Source of the DNA: an uncultured Bacilli bacterium
GTDB taxonomy: Bacteria > Bacillota_I > Bacilli_A > RF39 > UBA660
DNA: 8,715 nucleotides
Direction of reading: 5' to 3'
Assembly (NCBI GenBank): GCA_947631895.1
Contig: CANRMU010000035.1
Coordinates: forward strand, 1-8,715
How positions within the stretch are numbered: position 1 is the stretch's first letter; every line of letters begins with the position of its first letter. Shown here piece by piece: positions 1 through 4,621 of the stretch. The notes under the pieces were generated by a model that searched no databases, was not told where the DNA came from, and saw only the letters and a list, made by a program, of their open reading frames with translations. A program made the translations under genes and the position numbers.

Positions 1-54
1 AGTTAGATAATTTTAGAATTGTCTTTTTCTTTGTTTAAATCTCTATCAAAGTTA

Positions 55-150
55 TTAATCTTTCATACTTTTGCTTACTAAAATTGCAAGACCATTAATT
101 TTGGCTTTGAGTTTATCACTCATATTGATTTCCTTTTTTACATACCACAT
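55..150 (-). CDS. Possible small ORF of 31 codons, doubtful
   Basis: A short open frame on the minus strand runs from an ATG at 150-148 to TAA at 57-55. An AAGGG stretch lies just upstream of this ATG. A second in-frame ATG at 123-121 follows an AAGGA stretch and would give 22 residues. The peptide begins MWYVKKEINM and is lysine-rich, with a short hydrophobic patch (GLAILV). It lies after the tRNA-Gly terminator, so it would need its own promoter, and I see none. After the stop, another frame stays open for about 18 codons (INNFDRDLNK and on), so this could also be a frameshifted gene remnant. I recognise no family, and coding status is uncertain. Nothing else is visible in 1-172. Confidence 0.22.
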   Translation of the reverse strand: MWYVKKEINMSDKLKAKINGLAILVSKSMKD

Positions 151-172
151 CACACCCTTTCTTTGCAATAGC

Positions 173-196
173 AAAAAAATCAACTTGCGTTGATTT
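173..196 (-). terminator. Intrinsic terminator of the tRNA-Gly gene
   Basis: Read on the minus strand, an 8-bp perfect stem (AAATCAAC / GTTGATTT) closes on a GCAA tetraloop of the GNRA class. The 3' arm runs into seven T residues. It lies about 40 bp past the CCA end of the tRNA, the expected place for a single-tRNA transcription unit. Confidence 0.8.
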
Positions 197-234
197 AATC
201 ATTAACATCGCTTTGGTGCGACGATTTTACCTTT

Positions 235-309
235 TGGAGCAAGTGAGGGTAGTCGAAACCCCGTCTCAACCTTGGCAAGGTTGCATTCTAGCCGTTGAAC
301 CACACCTGC
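235..309 (-). tRNA. tRNA-Gly (anticodon GCC), CCA encoded
   Basis: The minus strand folds into a full cloverleaf. The acceptor stem is GCAGGTG / CACTTGC with one G-T wobble. The D stem is GTTC / GAAT with an eight-base loop that keeps the GG pair. The anticodon stem is CAACC / GGTTG around the loop TTGCCAA, giving anticodon GCC, which decodes GGC and GGT. The variable loop is four bases. The T loop is TTCGACT on the stem GGGGT / ACCCT. The discriminator base is T, followed by a genomically encoded CCA. One oddity is that the normally near-invariant G53-C61 pair closing the T loop is replaced by T-A, and the outer T-stem pair is G-T. The intact D-loop GG argues for an elongator tRNA rather than a cell-wall tRNA-Gly. 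It has its own promoter and terminator. Confidence 0.96.
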
Positions 310-317
310 GTAAATCA

Positions 318-346
318 ATAATAACAAAAAAAATAAATAATTGCAA
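318..346 (-). promoter_or_regulatory. Promoter of the tRNA-Gly gene, sharing its -35 with the divergent gene
   Basis: On the minus strand the -35 hexamer TTGCAA (346-341) is followed after exactly 17 bp by the -10 hexamer TATTAT (323-318), preceded by an extended -10 TGT (326-324). The predicted start is near 311, two bases before the mature tRNA 5' end at 309. TTGCAA is its own reverse complement and serves equally as the -35 of the plus-strand promoter at 341-369. Confidence 0.72.
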
Positions 347-369
347 GAAAAATAATGCTATGCTATAAT
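341..369 (+). promoter_or_regulatory. Promoter of the membrane protein gene at 397
   Basis: The hexamer TTGCAA (341-346) is followed by a 17-bp spacer and TATAAT (364-369), preceded by the extended -10 bases TGC (361-363). The predicted start near 376 leaves a leader of about 20 nt before the ATG at 397. The -35 hexamer is the same six bases used by the divergent tRNA promoter. Confidence 0.8.
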
Positions 370-396
370 GTTTAAGAATAGAAAGACGGTTATAAA

Positions 397-1032
397 ATGA
401 AAAAAAAGAAGAAAATTTTAATAATAGTAATTGTCATTATCGTTTTAATTGCAATTGGAATTGGTTCATACTTTTTGTTTTTTAAATCAAAATCTAATGA
501 AGAAGTTACAGTTCCTGAAGTTAAAGTTATGAATAAAATTGATGGTTATGAATATACTTTAGATGATAGAGATACCGAAGTTTTTAAAGAAAAATTTGAA
601 GAATTAAAGAAGTTATTAGAATCGGAATCTTTTGAAGAAAAAGACTATGTTTCATTAGTTAGTGAGTTATTTATTATTGATTTATATACTATTGATAATA
701 AGATAAGCAAGTATGATGTTGGTGGTCTAGAATATGTTTATGAGCCAGCTCGTGATTCATTTAAAAGTATGGCCATGGATTCAATATATAAAACCGTAAT
801 AAATAATATTGATAAAAAAAGAGAACAAAGTTTACCGATTGTAAAATCTTCCACTGTTAATGAAATAACACCTAGTACTTATGAAATGCCTGATGAAAGT
901 AGAGTAGAATCTTATGATGTTGATATTTCTTGGGATTATGAAACATCTTTAGGTTATGATAATGAAGGAATAATAACTTTAATTAAAAATGATAATCGAA
1001 TTGATGTTGTAGCGTTTAATCCAGAAAAGTAA
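397..1032 (+). CDS. Single-pass membrane-anchored protein of unknown function
   Basis: A 211-residue protein that I do not recognise. It opens with six residues of the M-K-K-K-K-K type and a single hydrophobic helix at about residues 7-30, very rich in Ile and Val, with no lipobox cysteine or clear cleavage site. It is therefore probably an N-terminally anchored protein with the rest outside the membrane. The outer part (about 31-211) is acidic, has no cysteines, and combines a helical stretch (about 55-85, rich in E and K) with a C-terminal part around the SWDYE segment that looks beta-rich. The ATG at 397 follows a weak SD (GAAAGACGG, 381-389) and a strong extended -10 promoter. No terminator is visible after it, and the next gene's -35 begins ten bases past its stop. 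Proximity to a second exported protein suggests an envelope role, which is inference. Confidence 0.85.
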   Translation: MKKKKKILIIVIVIIVLIAIGIGSYFLFFKSKSNEEVTVPEVKVMNKIDGYEYTLDDRDTEVFKEKFEELKKLLESESFEEKDYVSLVSELFIIDLYTIDNKISKYDVGGLEYVYEPARDSFKSMAMDSIYKTVINNIDKKREQSLPIVKSSTVNEITPSTYEMPDESRVESYDVDISWDYETSLGYDNEGIITLIKNDNRIDVVAFNPEK

Positions 1033-1041
1033 AAAATAAGA

Positions 1042-1070
1042 TTGTTAAATGAAAAAAAATTTAGTATAAT
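1042..1070 (+). promoter_or_regulatory. Promoter of the TasA/camelysin-like gene
   Basis: TTGTTA (1042-1047), a 17-bp spacer and a consensus TATAAT (1065-1070). The predicted start is near 1077, just before the AAGGGTG SD (1080-1086) and the ATG at 1093. The first in-frame start-like codon of the downstream reading frame, TTG at 1042, is part of this -35 box and cannot be the translation start if this promoter is used. Confidence 0.78.
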
Positions 1071-1092
1071 GAGTGAAATAAGGGTGAAAGTT

Positions 1093-1755
1093 ATGAAAGA
1101 AAAAAAAGGAAATGAAGTTAAACTTATAAGTAATAAAAAATTATTAATCTCAGCGTCAATTTTAGCTGTTTCAATTGTTTTAATTGGTTTTAGTCTAACA
1201 TATGCTTACTTTACAGTAGGTTATGGTGGAAAAGCTGATATTAATGGTAATCAAGCAGCTATATTAAATGTTGATTCAGATTTAAAAAATGCCTCAGCTA
1301 TTAATGAAACAGAAATGGCTTTAATAAATGCTGAAGATGTTGATACTGAAGCTAAGAAAGTTACTTTTGATGTTATTAATCAAGGAACATCTACTGTAAA
1401 CGCTAAATATGTGGTTAAATTAATTAATTATTCCATAACTAAAAATTTATCTAGTAAATATTTTAAATGGAAATTAGTTGTAAATCCTGGTGAAAGTGAA
1501 CAAGTATTTACAGGTAACTTCTTACAAAATGAAGAAGATGAAGGTACTAAATTAGTTGGTGATGCTAGTGATAAATTAACTGGTTTAAATATGGAGTTAG
1601 TAAGTGAAGATGAAGCTTTAACATTAAATATTGGTAAAACTGATCATTTAGTATTCTATGTATGGATTGAAAATGATAATGATTTAAATCAAATATATTT
1701 AACTAATGGTGAATTTAGAGGAAGACTTTCTCTAGAAGCATTCCCAACTAAATAA
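1093..1755 (+). CDS. TasA/camelysin-like exported protein with SipW-type signal peptide
   Basis: A 220-residue protein starting at ATG 1093. I chose this over upstream in-frame starts because of the AAGGGTG SD at 1080-1086 and because the promoter occupies 1042-1070. A basic N-terminus leads into a hydrophobic helix (about residues 17-37) ending in LTYAYFTVG. This resembles the SipW-dependent signal motif in TasA and CalY/camelysin proteins, where an AYF-type site follows the membrane helix. The remainder is acidic, cysteine-free and predicted beta-rich, as expected for a fibre or surface protein. It has segments like VTFDVINQGTSTVNAKYVVK (90-109) and HLVFYVWIENDND (185-197), which look like beta-sandwich strands. 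The family call rests on the signal region and overall plan, not on clear full-length similarity. No SipW peptidase gene lies in the window. The protein is probably secreted or cell-surface, with matrix fibre formation possible. Confidence 0.65.
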   Translation: MKEKKGNEVKLISNKKLLISASILAVSIVLIGFSLTYAYFTVGYGGKADINGNQAAILNVDSDLKNASAINETEMALINAEDVDTEAKKVTFDVINQGTSTVNAKYVVKLINYSITKNLSSKYFKWKLVVNPGESEQVFTGNFLQNEEDEGTKLVGDASDKLTGLNMELVSEDEALTLNIGKTDHLVFYVWIENDNDLNQIYLTNGEFRGRLSLEAFPTK

Positions 1756-1773
1756 AAGACAATAGTCTTTTTT
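1754..1773 (+). terminator. Intrinsic terminator after the TasA/camelysin-like gene
   Basis: A 7-bp stem AAAAGAC / GTCTTTT (1754-1760 and 1765-1771) with an AATA loop, followed by T residues to 1773. It begins inside the stop codon. The stem is AT-rich, so termination may be partial. I see no separate promoter for the ZIP gene 22 bp downstream, so readthrough could supply it. Confidence 0.6.
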
Positions 1774-1794
1774 CTTTTATGAGGAGGTATTAAC

Positions 1795-2568
1795 GTGAAT
1801 GTATTAGGACTCATTTTTCCTATTTTATCTGGAATTTTTTTCTTAATTGGTTTTGGAATAGTTTCTTTAATTAATGATAAAAAAAGAATAAATGTTTTAG
1901 CAATTAGTCTTGCTTTTATTGTTATGATTGGCATTATTTTTATGGATTTATTACCAGAAATAACTGAAGTTAGTTATCGCATTTCTTCCACTAAAATAGT
2001 GAAAATATTAATTATTATTGGTAGTATTTTACTTGGAGTAGGTATTTTAAAATTATTTGATATTTTTATTCCTAATCATAATCATCATCACCATGAAAAA
2101 GAAAGAAATCATAAAGAACATATCGGACATCAATTTCATCTAGGGTTTGTTATATCTTGTTCTTTAATTTTACATAATATTTTAGAAGGAATATCAATTT
2201 ATATTTTAACTTTAGAAAACTTTACTGGTGGTTTTTTACTGGCAATGGCTGTTGGCTTACATAATTTACCACTTAGTATTGAAATTGGCAGTTCTCTAGA
2301 AGATGTTAAAAATAAAAAAATGGTATATGGTTTAAAATCTTCTTTAATTTTATCAAGTTTTATTGGAGCTTTAATCTTAGTCTTGTTTAAAATAGAAATT
2401 AGTGATATGATTTTACTTGTTTTATTAAGTATTTCTTTGGGTATGATTATATATATTGCTTTATTTGAATTATTAAAAGAAATTTATAATTATAAAACCC
2501 AAAAAGAAACATTATATGGGATTATAATAGGTATAATTTTATTAATTATAATGGCTTTTATTGATTAG
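1795..2568 (+). CDS. ZIP-family divalent metal transporter
   Basis: A 257-residue polytopic membrane protein that likely imports zinc or another divalent metal. It starts at GTG 1795 behind a near-perfect SD (GAGGAGGT, 1781-1788). Eight hydrophobic segments can be drawn at about 3-26, 33-55, 68-92, 116-140, 143-166, 177-199, 203-229 and 239-256. The third loop is histidine-rich (H95, H97-H100, H106, H109, H112, H115), typical of the ZIP variable metal-binding loop. Segment 4 has H127-N128-I-L-E131-G, matching the family HNxPEG motif apart from the proline. Segment 5 has H156-N157-L-P159-L160-S, where the family usually has HNxPEG, so the metal-ligand glutamate is replaced by leucine. The end of segment 7 (ALFELLKE) fits the conserved ELL motif. 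Its stop codon overlaps the SD of the YebC gene, so the two are co-translated. Confidence 0.88.
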   Translation: MNVLGLIFPILSGIFFLIGFGIVSLINDKKRINVLAISLAFIVMIGIIFMDLLPEITEVSYRISSTKIVKILIIIGSILLGVGILKLFDIFIPNHNHHHHEKERNHKEHIGHQFHLGFVISCSLILHNILEGISIYILTLENFTGGFLLAMAVGLHNLPLSIEIGSSLEDVKNKKMVYGLKSSLILSSFIGALILVLFKIEISDMILLVLLSISLGMIIYIALFELLKEIYNYKTQKETLYGIIIGIILLIIMAFID

Positions 2569-2577
2569 GAGGAAAAT

Positions 2578-3324
2578 ATGAAATTAGATTTACAATTATT
2601 TGGAAGAGCTTATGAAGTAAGAAAAGCAAGTATTCAAAAAAATGGAGCGGCTAAAGCTAAATTATATTCTAACTATGCTAAAGAAATTTATTTGGCTGCT
2701 AAAAAAGGAACACCGGAAATTGAAAGTAATATTGCTTTAAAAAGGATGGTTGATAAAGCTAAAAAAGAACAAGTACCATCTGATATTATTAAAAGAGCAA
2801 TTGATAAAGCTAAAGGTGCTGGTGGCGAAGATTATGAAGTTGTAACTTATGAAGGTTTCGGTCCTGGAGCTTCAACTTTAATAATAAGAACTTTAACTGA
2901 TAATGTTAATCGAACTGTTGGCATGGTAAGAGCCGCTTTTAATAAAGTTCATAAAAGTTTAGGAGTTAATAATTCGGTATCTTATAATTATGATTATTTA
3001 GCGGTTATTAGTATTAAAGGTTATGATGAAGAACAAATTTTTAATGCTTTATTAGAAAATGGTATAGAACCAATTGATTTTGAAGTAGAAGATGATGAAA
3101 TATTAATTAGTGTTAATCCATCTGATCATAATAAAGTTAAAGATGTTTTAGAAAAAATTGATAGTAATATTAATTATGAAATTGATGAAGAAGGAATGTA
3201 TGCTAAAGATAAAGTTACTTTAACTGGTGAAGACTTAGAAACTTTTCATAAACTGTATAAAATGCTTGATGAAATTGATGATGTAACAGATATTTATCAT
3301 AATGTAATTTTAGAAGATGAATAA
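2578..3324 (+). CDS. yebC: YebC/TACO1 family protein (YebC_II type)
   Basis: A 248-residue YebC-family protein. The family was long annotated as transcriptional regulators; more recent work links it to relieving ribosome stalling, including at proline tracts. Family features in order are GRAYEVRKAS (9-18) and the helical N-terminal domain with YAKEIYLAAKKG (33-44) and ESNIALKRMVDKAK (49-62). They continue with VPSDIIKRAIDKAKG (66-80), YEGFGPG (91-97), LTDNVNRTVGMVRAAF (106-121) and a C-terminal alpha/beta region ending in an acidic tail. Length is normal for the family. Relatives usually begin M-G-R or M-x-G-R, whereas here an eight-residue leader, MKLDLQLF, precedes GR. The start is firm: SD AGGAGG (2567-2572) sits 5 bp before ATG 2578 and no other start is available. 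The SD overlaps the ZIP stop codon, so it is translated in an operon with the transporter. Confidence 0.93.
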   Translation: MKLDLQLFGRAYEVRKASIQKNGAAKAKLYSNYAKEIYLAAKKGTPEIESNIALKRMVDKAKKEQVPSDIIKRAIDKAKGAGGEDYEVVTYEGFGPGASTLIIRTLTDNVNRTVGMVRAAFNKVHKSLGVNNSVSYNYDYLAVISIKGYDEEQIFNALLENGIEPIDFEVEDDEILISVNPSDHNKVKDVLEKIDSNINYEIDEEGMYAKDKVTLTGEDLETFHKLYKMLDEIDDVTDIYHNVILEDE

Positions 3325-3339
3325 AAATCTTCTTTTTTT
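3312..3339 (+). terminator. Intrinsic terminator of the ZIP-yebC operon
   Basis: A 7-bp stem AGAAGAT / ATCTTCT (3312-3318 and 3327-3333) with an 8-nt loop that contains the yebC stop codon, followed by a run of seven T residues ending at 3339. The upstream arm codes for the last residues of YebC. Confidence 0.75.
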
Positions 3340-3401
3340 GTTCGAAAAAAAAGGAAATCGATACCTTAATAGGTAATATATGAGTAGAAAGGAGGAAATT
3401 T

Positions 3402-3893
3402 GTGGATGAAAATATTCTTAAAGATATTGAACTTTTTATCAAGAATCGTTTGTTTCTAGATGAAGTTCCAGAGTTTAAAGATTGGTATGATAAAGAATTA
3501 TTTTACATGAACATTGAAAATAATTTATTAAAAGAATTATCAGAATTTTTAAAAGAAAAGTATAGTGATTTTTATGATTTAGATAATTTAAATCATATTA
3601 CCAAATTATTTATATTATATCCTGATGGTTTACCTAAAATTTTAAATGAATTGTCATGGGATATAACTAAGATTCTTTTAGATATTTTTGATGAAGATAA
3701 GCGTGAGTTTTATATGAATCTTTGTTATGAAAAGAATCTTTCGGTACCATCTTTAAAGAAATATCTATGTGAAGAGATTTATGAAAAATTTTTATATTGT
3801 CTTGCTACTTATTATGAAAAAGAAAAACTTGATAGTAAAGATTATTATGATTTAATTGATAAAGTTATTAAAGTTTCGAAAAGAATTATTTAA
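3402..3893 (+). CDS. Stand-alone DUF1016 (YhcG) N-terminal-like protein
   Basis: A 163-residue, highly charged, mostly helical soluble protein. It starts at GTG 3402, six bases after a strong SD (AAAGGAGG, 3388-3395); the nearby ATG at 3406 is out of frame. The order of motifs recalls the N-terminal DNA-binding domain of DUF1016/YhcG proteins. They are a helix with LSEFLKEKYSDFYDLDNLNH (46-65), then LFILYP (69-74), KILNELSW (79-86), an aspartate-rich turn, KREFYMNLCYEKNLSV (100-115), and LKKYLCEEIYEKF (118-130). In typical family members this is followed by a PDDEXK nuclease domain of similar size. Here the protein ends about 30 residues later (IDKVIKVSKRII), so no nuclease is present. It sits alone between the yebC terminator and the two-component promoter. 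The role is unknown: it might bind DNA or nucleic acid, or be a degenerate restriction-linked protein. The similarity is by eye only. Confidence 0.6.
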   Translation: MDENILKDIELFIKNRLFLDEVPEFKDWYDKELFYMNIENNLLKELSEFLKEKYSDFYDLDNLNHITKLFILYPDGLPKILNELSWDITKILLDIFDEDKREFYMNLCYEKNLSVPSLKKYLCEEIYEKFLYCLATYYEKEKLDSKDYYDLIDKVIKVSKRII

Positions 3894-3896
3894 AAA

Positions 3897-3931
3897 TTCA
3901 TTTATCTATCACATTTTTGCTATAATATAAT
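3897..3931 (+). promoter_or_regulatory. Promoter of the two-component operon with candidate regulator half-sites
   Basis: Two overlapping TATAAT hexamers (3921-3926 and 3926-3931) are present, the first preceded by extended -10 bases TGC (3918-3920). No good -35 is present. In its place lie TTCATT (3897-3902) and ATCACA (3908-3913), whose starts are 11 bp apart, as for OmpR/PhoB-family direct repeats placed over the -35 region of activated promoters. The 10-mer ATCTATCACA (3904-3913) recurs exactly at 6005-6014. The SD AAAGGAAA follows before the ATG at 3953. Confidence 0.6.
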
Positions 3932-3952
3932 GATAAAAGAAAGGAAATTATT

Positions 3953-4621
3953 ATGAAAATATTAGTTGTAGATGATGAAGAGTTAATAAGACAAGTTCTA
4001 AAGGAATACTTAAGTATTGAAGGTTATCAAATATATGAAGCAGAAAATGGGATAGAAGCTATCAATGTAGCTAAAGAAAGTGATATTGATTTTATAATTA
4101 TGGATATTATGATGCCTAAGATGGATGGCTATCAGGCTATTAAAGAAATTAAGAAAATTAAAAATATTCCTGTTTTACTTTTATCGGCCCGTAATGAAGA
4201 AGTAGATAAATTATTAGGTTTTGAAATAGGTGTAGATGATTATGTTACTAAACCATTTAGTCCTAAAGAAGTAGTGGCGAGAGTAAAAGCTATTTGTAAA
4301 AGAAGTAAAACTAAAGATGAAACATTTATTTTTAATGAGTTACAAATAGATGATAAAGCCCATGAAGTAAAAATAAACAATCAAAAGATTAATCTTACAC
4401 CAAAAGAATATGATTTACTTAAATACTTTGTTTCTAATCAAAATATAGCTTTAACTAGAGAACAATTATTAAATAATGTTTGGGGTTATGATTTTTATGG
4501 CGATGATAGAACAGTTGATACTCATGTCAAAACCCTTAGAAAACATTTAGGTTCTTATGGTAAATATATTAAAACAATTATGAAAGTAGGTTATAAATTT
4601 GAATATAAAGAAGAAGATTAA
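3953..4621 (+). CDS. OmpR/PhoB-family response regulator
   Basis: A 222-residue cytoplasmic transcription factor of normal length for the family. The receiver domain (1 to about 115) has the acidic pair D7-D8, phospho-acceptor D51 in IMDIMMPKMDG, the switch serine S78 in LLLSAR, Y97 and the conserved K100 in TKPF. A short linker leads to a winged-helix DNA-binding domain (about 125-218) with LTPKEYDLLKYF (148-159), REQLLNNVWGYDF (169-181), the recognition helix DDRTVDTHVKTLRKHLG (184-200) and the wing MKVGYKFE (210-217). It would be phosphorylated by the overlapping kinase gene and then bind 11-bp-phased direct repeats. Such repeats lie over its own promoter (3897-3913) and after the kinase gene (5998-6025), suggesting autoregulation. 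The signal and regulon cannot be told from sequence. Confidence 0.96.
   Translation: MKILVVDDEELIRQVLKEYLSIEGYQIYEAENGIEAINVAKESDIDFIIMDIMMPKMDGYQAIKEIKKIKNIPVLLLSARNEEVDKLLGFEIGVDDYVTKPFSPKEVVARVKAICKRSKTKDETFIFNELQIDDKAHEVKINNQKINLTPKEYDLLKYFVSNQNIALTREQLLNNVWGYDFYGDDRTVDTHVKTLRKHLGSYGKYIKTIMKVGYKFEYKEED

Noticed and set aside
1689..1934. 81-codon minus-strand frame
   Set aside because: It is antisense to the end of the TasA/camelysin-like gene and the start of the ZIP gene, has no SD, and mirrors the AT-rich composition of the real genes.
3362..3375. Inverted repeat TACCT-TAAT-AGGTA before the DUF1016-like gene as an operator
   Set aside because: The arms are only 5 bp and common by chance in this composition; no clear promoter lies beside it.
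3215..3442. 75-codon minus-strand frame
   Set aside because: It runs antisense through the yebC end, its terminator and the next gene's SD, with no supporting signals.
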